NCBI GenBank assembly: GCA_025267735.1
Contig: CM046293.1
Coordinates: forward strand, 6,844,560-6,908,559
DNA: 64,000 nucleotides
Direction: 5' to 3'
Origin: Mactra quadrangularis
Taxonomy: Eukaryota > Mollusca > Bivalvia > Venerida > Mactridae
Part shown: in pieces, positions 1 to 10,067 of the stretch
How the letters are laid out: the number at the start of each line of letters is the position of its first letter
Position numbering within the stretch: the first letter of the stretch is position 1
The notes under the pieces: model-generated
Database searches by the model: none
What the model was told of the DNA's origin: nothing
What the model saw: only the letters and a program-made list of their open reading frames with translations
Position numbers and translations under genes: made by a program

Positions 1-627
1 GGTGGTGGGCGGGGATCAAGAGGTGGTCGTGGGAGAGGAAATAAGCAGAGATGGAGAGGTAAGCCTAACAAAAGTAGACAAAATCAGCCTATTGCTATCC
101 AGCCGACAGATGTAGACATGGGACCAATGATGGGTGGTCATCAACAACAGCATGTCGAGTCAATTGGACATGATCAACCTTTGAATGTTGGACCAATTGG
201 TGTAGATACTAACCCTATAGACGGTGGTCAATTTAATGAAGGCATTCCTCTTGGATCGGGAGGACAAGGTCGCGGAAAAAATGGAAGAGGGGGTAACGGG
301 AAAGGAAAAAACAAGGATAAACAAAACGGAAAAGGTGGTGGAAAAGGGAAAAAGCCAAAATCACTTAAGAAAATGGTCCCAGTTGAAATTACAGCTGAAG
401 GCGATGCTATTAAAATAAAACGTAACCATGTTCAAGGCCAACAGGAACCTGGTGTACCCAGTGTTCATCCGCCTAAAGTTTCTACGCCTAAACCAATCAT
501 TGAGAGAATTGCTGGATTAGGAGACATACATTGGAACTATGATTCAAATAATGATCCAGTTGTACAAAATGTTCCAGGATTTGCTAACATTCAATGGAAC
601 AACGAGCCCGCGCCAGGTAAAAAATAA
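1..627 (+). CDS. C-terminal part of an unidentified Gly/Arg/Lys-rich protein
   Basis: An open frame runs from base 1 to the TAA at 625-627 (208 codons), so the start lies outside the window. The first 20 residues are RGG-like (GGRGSRGGRGRG). Next come two related 30-residue units, beginning QPIAIQPTDVD and QPLNVGPIGVD and sharing a (D/N)xxP(M/I)xGG(H/Q) pattern. A Gly/Lys/Asn stretch (GRGKNGRGGNGKGKNKDK) follows. The tail has two similar Trp motifs, GLGDIHWNYD and GFANIQWNNE. RGG and basic Gly-rich segments are common in RNA-binding proteins, so an RNA-related role is possible, but I see no folded domain and do not recognise the protein. An AG|GTAAGC sequence at 58-64 could act as a splice donor; the patterned frame downstream argues that it is normally read through. 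The first internal Met is at 118 but the frame is open upstream of it, so 118 is not the start. Confidence 0.7.
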   Translation, partial: GGGRGSRGGRGRGNKQRWRGKPNKSRQNQPIAIQPTDVDMGPMMGGHQQQHVESIGHDQPLNVGPIGVDTNPIDGGQFNEGIPLGSGGQGRGKNGRGGNGKGKNKDKQNGKGGGKGKKPKSLKKMVPVEITAEGDAIKIKRNHVQGQQEPGVPSVHPPKVSTPKPIIERIAGLGDIHWNYDSNNDPVVQNVPGFANIQWNNEPAPGKK

Positions 628-1389
628 GCGTAGTTATAACATGACATGATCACATGTTTGCCGGAGTGGTGATATTTCGCATGTAGCGTATCGCTATACA
701 CAGACTGTTATATAATAGAACTCGTTGGGGTTCATTGATTTTTAATGACGTAGCACCCATTTGTAGCAGAAAAATCCCTTTTCGTAAATACACTTTTTCT
801 TCTTTTATTTGTAAGATGTTTTCGTGTCAGAGACAACCCCAAGTCATTGTTGATCGTCACGATTTGTTTCCAATCCGCCACTTGTTCATTTTGACCGCGT
901 TTATGCAATGCCTTGTCATTCGGCTATCATTCATTATTTTGTATAAAGCTCAACTGCCTTTTGAAAATGTTATGGATTCTAAGATAACTACTTATATCTG
1001 CGAGTCTGGCACCAAGTCTGTCTCGTTTGTACCCATCCATTACAACCATCTAATGCCTCAGTCCCATAAAATCGTGGCTTGTTACGGACCCGTACGTGCA
1101 GACAGTCGTAGGCTGTGGGAAGCCTTGCGTATCAAGGTGACGGTACGCACATAGAACAAAACAACACACCCGTACGGAGCCGCGCAGCTGGAAGATATGC
1201 ATGTTTAATCCATCTTCGGCCACGATTTTGTTCACAGTATGTCTCTGAAACTGATACGTGTATCCTACAGACCCTGGAAAAAACGTAACAGTCCGTACGG
1301 GTACGCAAGAGTTCGTACGGGTCCTTGCGAAGTTTGATCGCACGGCGCCCGTACGGTGCACTCACGGCTATTTTTATGTTTATGGGACT
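628..1389. other. Probable 3' UTR and flank of the first gene, with a CGTACG-rich patch
   Basis: No coding signal is visible here. The first canonical AATAAA after the stop is near 1505, inside a transposon-like element, so the polyadenylation site of the upstream gene is not clear. From 1085 to 1357 the palindrome CGTACG and near copies recur in a locally CpG-rich stretch. Confidence 0.4.
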
Positions 1390-2586
1390 TAGGGCTCTAC
1401 ACCGGTATACGATATATATCGAATACCGGTATTGTAGGTTCGATAGATATATCGGATCGAACGTTTCCATATCGAACAAAATATCGATCAATGACGGTCA
1501 TACAAATAAAATCCATGGTCTGCATATCATTTGATATTTTGCATCGCCTAATCAACATTCTACTGCTTCCAATTCGGTATGTAATAATATGTGGACGAAC
1601 AATATCATAATTTGACATTCCTTTTAGCAAATGTCTTACACCAGCTACGCTATGTTATGTCCCTTTTCAATCAAAGGGAAGTAACTGTTGCGGTTTGAAT
1701 ATCCATTATATGTACGTTCGTTTTTCAATTAGTCTGGGAATCATTAACGATCAGTATTTTAAATACAGATCAATTTTTGGGAGCCAGAAGTCTCTTGGAT
1801 TTGTTCGGGTAGACCCGCTATGTAAATATAACTTTAATGAACAGAAGCAATATTCTTGTTAATAGCTGAAGTTCTGAAAAAGTATGCTGTTCCTTTTGCC
1901 GATCTTTGTTTAGTGTCTTGTAAATATGAATTACTGGAGATAAATCTTACTAAAACGAAGCACCAACAGAATGATTTCATTTTATGTAAATCCTGCACAC
2001 AAGTACATAAACGATCGATAATCGAACGCACTTAGTCAATGTTGATGTTAATACACAGACTTTTCGTGTTACAAAAACTGCACATAACATTTGTCCGAGA
2101 AAATGCTGCTTCCAAAAAATAAAGTTTTGGGTTATCATATTGTACAAAAAATGGACTGACCAGAGTGTACTATATGCTGCAAAAATGCTGTAAGCAAAGG
2201 ACGCAATACAACAAACTTGGCCGTACATGTCATCCTGTCAGAAGACAGATCATGTCTAGTCACAGACCCACTCATTCTCATACCCAGAGGCTATCAAGAT
2301 TCTCGAGTTAGATCGAGAAGATAACCTCTGGGTACGAGAATGAGACTCACTAGATGCAATGGTATTTCTTAAAAAATGCAAACCTCAAAGACTTTAACAT
2401 TTAAATTATTAATAAGACAGTGCATTTAGTAGTATGGTGTTACAACAATCAAAATAAATGAATTAAATATCACTGTTTTGCAGTTTTATTAATCTATTAT
2501 TAAAGTATCATATGATATATCGAATATCGATCATTTTGTATCGATACGAATATCGTATCGATCATTCTGACCGATATAGAACCCTA
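1390..2586. mobile_element. Non-autonomous hAT-like DNA transposon, about 1.2 kb
   Basis: The ends form a terminal inverted repeat: TAGGGCTCTACACCGGT on the left against TAGGGTTCTATATCGGT read from the right, 17 bp with three C/T differences. The element is flanked by an exact 8-bp duplication, ATGGGACT, at 1382-1389 and 2587-2594. Eight-base duplications are typical of hAT transposons. The interior has no transposase frame, only short open frames, and its ends are rich in ATCGAT-like subrepeats. A long hairpin lies inside at 2271-2344. Confidence 0.75.
2271..2344. repeat. Long imperfect hairpin inside the hAT-like element
   Basis: The left arm 2271-2306 begins CTCATTCTCATACCCAGAGG and the right arm 2313-2344 ends CCTCTGGGTACGAGAATGAG, with a 6-nt loop between. 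Mismatches are few. Weaker pairing (CTAGT with ACTAG) extends it to 2256-2353. It may be a nested foldback element. Confidence 0.7.
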
Positions 2587-3148
2587 ATGGGACTGTAGCT
2601 TTAGGAATAGGTGACTATAACTAAGACAAATTAAAAACATTTTGGCAGATACAAGTGTAATGGGTTTTCACGACCATGTTTCTATTTTTAATTTTAGTTT
2701 TTCATTTGCCTTAGTTTTGTTTTAACATTTATCGAGGTTATAAATATTGCAGTACCTTAATTAGAATATGTACTATAAGGTTCTGTAAAGGATTTAATGT
2801 AAAATTTTGTTGTAAGAAAACTTTAATGCAACTTAGTATTTATATTTATGCAAAATCAATTTTTCGAATACATTTTTTGTTTAATATTTTGTCGTTTTTA
2901 ATGACCAGCATCACTTGGTATGTTTCATAAGAAACATTTTTATCTATAAAGCAATAATGTTGGAGGAAATACGACAAAACTAGAGCTATTTCTTTTTCAC
3001 TATTATATTGCAAACCAAGACTTAACATAAACCTTAAGATGGAAACCCCTTAAGTTCTTGTTTCGTTAGTTCAGTATGGCCTACATTCTATTACAAACAT
3101 TCAAATTCTAAATGTTCTCCCTTTTTGCTTTTTGGTCGAGAGATAGAC
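2587..3148. other. AT-rich intergenic stretch
   Basis: No gene or clear repeat structure was seen. A short string, TAATGGGTTTTCRCGACC, recurs near 2660 and 10470 and may mark a dispersed repeat. Confidence 0.3.
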
Positions 3149-3371
3149 CACTGGCACCAGAGTCCATATCTTATGATCATAAAATAATGTGTACGTCCCT
3201 ATATATAGTTCTCTGTGCATACATACATGTACACTACCTTATAATGAAAGTATTTTATAGTTATTATAACTCGTTCACGGTAATGTATGCGAGACCGATT
3301 TTTAATTGTGTTTGATGACAAAATATTATATATGTGCGTATTTAAAGAGTGTGAGGAATCTGGTGCCAGTG
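3149..3371. mobile_element. hAT-type MITE, CACTGGCACCAGAGTCC family, copy 1
   Basis: The element starts CACTGGCACCAGAGTCC and ends with its near-perfect inverse (GGAATCTGGTGCCAGTG). Flanks AGATAGAC (3141-3148) and TGATAGAC (3372-3379) fit an 8-bp target duplication with one change. The interior matches the inverse of the copy at 6813-7032, for example ATATATAGTTCTCTGTGCAT here and its reverse complement there. Confidence 0.8.
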
Positions 3372-3553
3372 TGATAGACCTGTGTTTAGAACTGTTGTTG
3401 TAACTGATATATTGACCAACATACAATGTACATTCGATGCATGTGTTATACCGAATCCGGTGGTTATATACGAAAAACTTACGATTATAAAAAGTCGTAA
3501 ATCAATTATGCGAATTTATCGAATAATGTATTAAGTGATAAATTAAAGAATCT

Positions 3554-3760
3554 GGGGCCGTATTATCAAAGATCTTACGACCGATATTTGTTGTAAACCA
3601 CACCATATTGTATTGCTAAATTATCGTAAGATTTTTGATAAATCGCTGTCCAGGGGCCCGTGCTATCAAGTGTCTTACGACGGATTTTAGTCGTAAATCC
3701 TTCTGTATTGTTATGTTAAATTGTTGTTATATAAGTTTTGCGTATCGTAAGCAGTGGCAT
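3554..3760. repeat. GGGCCCGTATTATCAAA-type repeat, two adjacent degenerate copies
   Basis: The first part (3554-3660) begins GGGGCCGTATTATCAAA, carries TCTTACGACCGATATT and ends near GTAAGATTTTTGATAA...GGGGCCCG. The end is an approximate inverse of the start, as in a MITE. A second, less complete copy starts at 3654 with GGGCCCGTGCTATCAA. A third related piece is at about 52280-52365. Confidence 0.6.
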
Positions 3761-3981
3761 TGGCTTTGTAACAAGATAATGAGCATTGACTTACGATAAA
3801 TTTTGGGTAAAAGCGTCAAATGTACCGCATTACAAGATAGCGTTTTTGGTACATATATTTTATTTTAATTGCCTTAAAACAGATTTCATATAGAATTATA
3901 GAATACCTATCTGAGTCACTGGCGACTGCATAAAAAGTTTCCCAATTCAATTCTAATTAGTATTACATCATACTTGATGCA

Positions 3982-4059
3982 CATTCGGAACTCCTCGATC
4001 ATTCATTGAATAAATAATAATAATGATATTCGTTTTGAATTGGCGAGGAGTTCCGAATG
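3982..4059. mobile_element. Short MITE with CATTCGGAACTCCTCG termini, copy 1
   Basis: CATTCGGAACTCCTCG at 3982-3997 is exactly inverted at 4044-4059 (CGAGGAGTTCCGAATG). Flanks ACTTGATGCA and ACTTGTAGCA may be a worn target duplication of about 9-10 bp. The other copy is at 8133-8194. Confidence 0.7.
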
Positions 4060-4362
4060 ACTTGTAGCACTTAATTATAATGTTGTAAGCGGCCTTGCCA
4101 TTGAAAGTTCTGTACATTCTCCTGTGAACTTTGTTTTACAGTTATTTTAGAATTATAGAAATATTTATTAAATACACGCATACCTTCATAGTCTATATAG
4201 ATCTATAGAATATAAAATAATTGTAGTTTTATGTATTTTTGGGCCCAATAAATTGTCCATACCATAACAGTCGTTGTATTTTATTTTTATTCAGTGTTAT
4301 AATAATATTTTGTAAAATTATCAACTACATGTATTATTTCACAAGTTATTACCTAGTACATA

Positions 4363-4542
4363 CACTGGGGTCCAAAAGTTTCTTTACAGGTTTTTTTCAT
4401 ATTTTCTCTGAATTTTTATTGAAAATATAATTGCTGACTCGGTTCGTTTAGTAATTCTATTTCATATTCATAATACAAAATAAACATAATGCATGGTTCA
4501 CGTTAAACAGTATATTAGTTATGAAACTTATGGACCCCAGTG
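4363..4542. mobile_element. Tc1/mariner-type MITE, CACTGGGGTCC termini
   Basis: CACTGGGGTCCAAAAGTTTC at the left is inverted at the right end as GAAACTTATGGACCCCAGTG. TA dinucleotides lie immediately outside at 4361-4362 and 4543-4544. Length is 180 bp with no coding capacity. Confidence 0.75.
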
Positions 4543-4751
4543 TATGTAACCTGTGATAATTTTAATTGGGTCGTTCCATTTGTCATTTAGCTGCGACCAA
4601 CTCACCTTAACTAGTCTTCCTGGACCTTTGTTTATCCAGATACATGTGTACTTACATAATCTTCCACAATACCTAACCTTTCTCCACATATATTTTTATG
4701 CATACAAGATTATTGTCGCATTTTCTTGGAAGGATATAACCAGCCTGGGTG

Positions 4752-5359
4752 AGGCCGTTGACAGGTTGGGTCGCCTCAGGCCGTAGGCAGATCAAGCCTC
4801 CTCGGGAAATTGCGTCTCCTCATGTCGTTGACAAAATGAGTTTTCTCATGTCGTTGACAAATTCAGTTTCCTCATGTCGTTGACAAATTCAGTTTTCTCA
4901 TGTCGTTGACAAATTGCGTCTCCTCATGTCGTTGAAAGAATGAGTTTCCTCAGACCGTTGACATATTCAGTTTCCTCATGTCGTTGACAAATTGCTTCTC
5001 TTCATGTCATTGATAGAATGAGTTTCCTCAGACCGTTGACATATTCAGTCTCCTTAGACCGTTGACAAATTCAGTTTCCTCAGGCCGTTGACAAATTGAG
5101 TCTCCTCATGTCATTGACAAATTGAGTCTCCTCATGTTGGTGACAAATTGAGTCTCCTCATGTTGGTGACAAATTGAGTCTCCTCATGTCGTTGACAAAT
5201 TGAGCCTCTCCATGTCGTTGATGGTATGAGTTTCCTCAGACCGTTTACAATTTCAGCCTCCTTGGATCGTTGACAAATTAAGTTTCCTCAGGCCGTTGAC
5301 AAATTGAGTATCCTCAGACCGTTGACAAATTGAGTATCCTCAGACCGTTGACAAATTGT
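4752..5359. repeat. 26-bp minisatellite, about 23 copies
   Basis: The unit is close to CGTTGACAAATTGAGTCTCC followed by TCATGT. Two main junction variants alternate irregularly (TCATGTCGTTGAC and TCAGACCGTTGAC), with rarer TCATGTTGGTGAC. The first two or three units are the most degenerate. A period of 26 is not a multiple of three and no frame stays open, so it is non-coding. Confidence 0.9.
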
Positions 5360-6812
5360 AATGTACTCCACTACATTAATGTCACTCCGCTCGCCCCTAA
5401 TTTCGCTCGCATGATTTTATAATGTACATGCCAGACAATACTAGAAACCTACGGAGAAAAACTTTAACTTTGAGTACAAACGAGAGCTGTCCATTTAATT
5501 TCCTTTCGAACGCTTTAAATTCTGTCTCAATCGCCAAAATATTATGAAATTTGGTATTCTATTGAATTTCGTCTGTAATTATCTTCATCCATAAACCTGT
5601 GTAAATAGAAAGAGAGCCGAACATGAATATGGTTGTTAAAGAAATTAATGCATCTTTTAATAAAATAATTTCTAAATAATTTTATGTCAATTTCGCATAA
5701 ATTTCAATTTCCACACCCCATCCTATGTAAATGTTATTCTTGTGATCCGGTTCATAGGTGTGGAATTTCAAGTGTTTCGTGTTTCAAGCTTGTCCACGGA
5801 CAAGTGGACACTGAAAATCAGATTGTACCATATCTAATGTCCTTGTCCAGAAGTACAAAATGTTTGTTTACAGCTAATACATTACTTGTTTACGAACAAG
5901 TGGGGTGGAAATATTTCCTTGCCCTATGACATAAATGTACGAGTCGGACGAATCGGCAGAGAAATTCCGCACCCCAGCGGTTAACATTCGAAAATACCAC
6001 AAATGATAGATATTATTTATTTTCTCTAATATAGAAGAGTTCATCATGTTTATATACAGGTACGACAATGAGAGGATACGAACTACGGAGCATGAATTAT
6101 ATAAGAAAGTACCATTGAGAAAATTATGTCCAAAGATAGAAAGCAGGTATTTTCTTTAACATGCACCGATATACGTATAATTATTATCATTTTAAATTAA
6201 TTACAATTATTGCAGTATTCACATATATATAGAACAATACAAAATGATTAAAAAAAACTTGCCATTTAATGTATGGGCAATAAAAAACAAATAGCAATTG
6301 CAATACAAATCTTGGAATTTACAAATAAATGCTACCGCAGCAGAGCAAGTCAAGTTTTTGTTCCAAATCATTTTTTCCAAGCCATACTCGAAATAATATA
6401 ACACCATTTAAATATTTGAATTGTATAATTATTTTTATATACATAATCCATACATATTTTCATAAAATCAGATCAAACTACATAGAAAAGTAAATTAACT
6501 TACCTCCATAATTATAATATCAAAATAAATTCCAGGAACGTAAAGTTGCCTTTTAACCGTGCTTCCTACATATTGTGATAATTGTATAAAGGCCGAGCCT
6601 GTTTATAGTGATCACGTGATAATTGACTCTAAAATACTTAGTAATTATCATCTACCTATCTTGTCATTACATCTAATAGATTGATAATTATCTGATAATA
6701 TCATGTTGATTATTTACGCTAATATTTGAGATTATTTTGTACATTACGAAATTTACCATCCCTGAAACGATTCTAACAAGTCCCCTTGCACAAAAATATT
6801 CATCATGGCGGC
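5360..6812. other. Intergenic, no gene seen
   Basis: AT-rich sequence with only chance short frames. Around 5704-5975 short similar strings ending in CACCCCA occur in both orientations (AATTTCCACACCCCA, GGTGTGGAATTT, AAATTCCGCACCCCA), suggesting an old unresolved repeat. Confidence 0.3.
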
Positions 6813-7032
6813 CACTGGCACCAGAGTCCTCACACTCGTTAAATACGCACACATATAATATCTTGTCAACAAACACAATTAAAAATCGGCCCCGTGTACG
6901 AGTTATAACTGTAGTCTATACTTTCATTATTTTATATATAAGGTAGTGTTAATGTATAGTATGCACAGGGAACTATATATAGGGACGTAGGCATTATTTA
7001 ATGATCATTAGATATGGACTCTGGTGCCAGTG
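6813..7032. mobile_element. hAT-type MITE, CACTGGCACCAGAGTCC family, copy 2
   Basis: Perfect 17-bp terminal inverted repeats, CACTGGCACCAGAGTCC and GGACTCTGGTGCCAGTG. An exact 8-bp target duplication, ATGGCGGC, lies at 6805-6812 and 7033-7040. The interior is the reverse complement of the copy at 3149-3371. The intact ends suggest it inserted more recently than copy 1. Confidence 0.88.
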
Positions 7033-7040
7033 ATGGCGGC

Positions 7041-7588
7041 AGAATTTGTACCTTTTGCTATACAGATTAGGGCCTATTTTGAAGATGAATTTCATTTTAC
7101 ATAATTATTTATCTTCACGTAAAACACAATTATTTTAAACTTTATCTATAATTAAAAGTATTGACATAAAACCTTCAATGGATAGATTAATCGAATATTT
7201 GCTACCTGGAAAAAATGAGGCATTTTTTAAAATTCTTTAAGTAAGTAAATGCAGCAAAGGATGTACTTTTGTTTAGATCTTCTATGTGGTTATTGACGTC
7301 TAATACATCGGCCTACATGAATTTCAACAAAAATGTATACATGATAAATACTTCATATATCATACATATTTTTATTTAACTTGTGCAACCTGTACATCGT
7401 TACAACAAATATAATTATACATTTAGACACATATACAATTCAAACAAATAATATAAATACATGTATAAATGCTAACAATTGACAAAATTCAACATTTTTA
7501 ACGGAAACATACTTTATCATCAGTGAGGATGTAAATAAACTACATTGTCGACATATTATTGAGTTTCTTCTATTACAGACTTATTTTC
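7041..7588. other. Intergenic, no gene seen
   Basis: AT-rich DNA with scattered ATACATGTAT-like strings. No frames or structures that I can support. Confidence 0.3.
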
Positions 7589-7884
7589 CGCAAGTCTCCT
7601 GGTCTATTATTTACCGCAAGTCTTGGGTTCGATTCCTGGGCGGGGCATACTTTCGTGGAGCTTGGTCATGAAATTATTTCTACGGCCATTCTCCTTCCTA
7701 CCAATTATTTTTGATTATGTAGGGCAGTTGTCAGTCACTGACGAAAGTATGTGCTTAGTAGTTGGTTAACAGCTAAATCCAGAGATTTAGCGTTTCCAGG
7801 AACAGCGAGTAGGTCGACTGACCGCCGTTATATGACCTATACAACGTGTTGCTACGGCGTTAAACTCTACAAAAAACAAAAAGC
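7589..7884 (+). mobile_element. tRNA-derived SINE, family 1, 5' truncated
   Basis: The B-box-like string GGGTTCGATTCCTGG is at about 7625, while the A-box half of the head is missing or rearranged. The shared body follows: TCATGAAATTATTTCTAC, CCATTCTCC, TATGTAGGGCAGTTGTCAGT, then ATGACCTATACAACGTGTTG and GGCGTTAAACTCTAC. The tail is A-rich with AAAC units. Confidence 0.85.
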
Positions 7885-8876
7885 AAGACTTTTTTACAAA
7901 TCTATACGCTTTGGTACTTATAATGCGTATTATAATGTGTATAATGTGTTCTAAAGTCATAGCGCTCAACGTTGTTATTATTTATATGTATGTATTTTGG
8001 TGTATATGGGTGATGAGTATTTATATACTCTGATCTGTTCTAAATTGTTTATACATTTATATAGGGTCCTTTAACAACCGTACAGTGTATGTCAATTTCT
8101 CGCTCAATGAAATTATCAGTGTCCTAGTAGGACATTCGGAACTCCTCGGCCATTCGCTACGAATAATTCATGAAAGGTCGAGGTGTTCCGAATGCTAGTA
8201 TGATTGAACCCGGGACCTCTCGATGCCTGCTTCTACTGTAAAATACGGTCTATTTTTGCACCATGAATTCAATATTCTTGACCCTCAAAAGCGACTGCCC
8301 CATGCTACATAAAACAGAACGCGTGAAATAATATCTTGTGTAAAATATTCGATAATTCATATTCATATTTAACTCTCGAGCAGTTTTGCAAATTTCCACA
8401 AGTATAATCATCGTTAAAGCAAAACTTCGCAAGTGCAAAACCAAAATGTTGATAGCTACAATTACTTAACAGTCGAGCAGATAAATGATATATCGAGTTA
8501 GAAAATAAATGAAAATTATGTGTCAATTAAATGGTCTACATGTACATTACGTCTAACATTTACCGGTACGTCAATGCTAATTTGCTTCGTCGAATATAAC
8601 AAAATATCGCGAAATCTTGTAGGCTACATAGTTGTTGTTTGGAATATTGATCACGTGATATTTAATATTCAAAACATCTGCCTCCAATGGATAAAAATGC
8701 AGGGACGGTTATCACCTATACATTGCTATATAATTTGTTTTGTTGTGAGCTATTTAGACATTGGCGCCCGAGACTGTAACTTATTATCAAAAGTAAGTGT
8801 CGAGTCAAGTAATCTATTCCATACTTGTATAAATCTAGGAAAGTATGAAAGTTTTTTCCGGTAACAGACGAGAAGC
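7885..8876. other. Intergenic with one short MITE
   Basis: No gene is supported. Apart from the short MITE at 8133-8194 I see only AT-rich sequence and chance frames, including the 114-codon frame at 8520-8864, which has no protein-like character. Confidence 0.3.
8133..8194. mobile_element. Short MITE with CATTCGGAACTCCTCG termini, copy 2
   Basis: CATTCGGAACTCCTCG at 8133-8148 is inverted with one change at 8179-8194. CTAGTA occurs just outside both ends, with a three-base offset on the left. Only 62 bp in all, so it can fold on itself. Confidence 0.7.
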
Positions 8877-10067
8877 ATAGGCGGGTCCAGGGGGGCGGAC
8901 CTGGCGTACCCCCCTATCATTGCCCATGTTCAATCCAAAGGTTTTTATTTGTTCGGGACTTCAGTCCTGAACAAATATATTTACCGTATTTCAGACCCTT
9001 TCCCACTTTGAAAACTTACCGAATCCTGAAGTAGTCCCTCAGTATACATTTTTGTATATGTATAGAGCAATTCAAAATGAACGTCTGCTATGACACTTGT
9101 TAATCGGTCTATACTGAAACGTATTTATAATAGCTTATGAGTTAAGCGTCTCAGTAAAGATCTTTACGTCGAATTATGTAATAGAATGGTATCAACTATT
9201 CAGTCAAGACCCGTTGTTTGTGCCAGTTGTCAGTAGAGATGTTACATCATCTTATGTAATAGAATGGTTCTATATGAAAAGTTTAAAGATCGTAGTTGAT
9301 GACTTTGAATGATGTCTGAATAGTGGACTTTATTTATTTTACATACAGAAGCAGTAGAATAAATGTGCATAAATGATAACTTTAAAGTGGTAATTATTGC
9401 ATTGTTCTAAGAATGGCCCCCTTGACAAGTTTGTGATTGTGCGAAAACAAATCAAAATTGTGTTCGCCTGTCCGGTTAACCTGCTGTATTTATAGGTCGA
9501 TTGTATGAGGTGTTTTGAAACGGAACAATGCTGTTCAACCTATCAAACTAATATCACTGAACTGTTCTTAGTTGACAAATGTTGTTGGAGTTGGAAATCT
9601 CATTTTACTTTTTAAACCCAAACAAATTCAGTGCCTTCAGCGCTTTGATTTTGTCAGTCATAAAAATGATATCTATAGGAAAATATATAAATGTCAAAAA
9701 AATTTCGAATTACAAAACTAGGAGTACACTAATACTTATAAATATAATTATTTGTGAGATTTAAACATGATCCAACGGTTGTAAGAAAAATATAATATGG
9801 TACATTGTATATATCTGGATGCTTTTATTGTATGCCATGGGAAAGGATATTTTAGATTCTGTAAATGTGCCTAGATCCCTTAGAAATGAGTCCCAAAGTC
9901 TGTGGGCTGCAGCTCCCTGGACCCCTGGTCTGGGCTTTGCCTAGGACCCATAGGTGGTCCTTAAATGAGCCCTTGGCCTTAGACCCTCAGTCTGCTTGTT
10001 CATTTTCTGACCCCCGTAACTTGAATCCCCCCCCCCCCCGGTAACTAAAGATCTTGGATCCGCCTAT
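8877..10067. mobile_element. Non-autonomous DNA transposon, ATAGGCGGRTCCA termini
   Basis: The left end ATAGGCGGGTCCA is inverted at the right end (TGGATCCGCCTAT). GAGAAG flanks both ends (8870-8875, and 10068-10073), with one extra base on the left. The right 230 bp are unusually GC-rich for this window and include a run of 14 C near 10030. No transposase frame is seen; a 61-codon frame at 9579-9764 looks random. Confidence 0.6.

Noticed and set aside
735..1154. 139-codon open frame after the first gene
   Set aside because: It has no recognisable domain, lies in the likely 3' UTR, and its end overlaps the CGTACG-rich patch. It looks like a chance frame.
4752..5359. CRISPR-like array
   Set aside because: The 26-bp units abut with no unique spacers, and the DNA is clearly animal.
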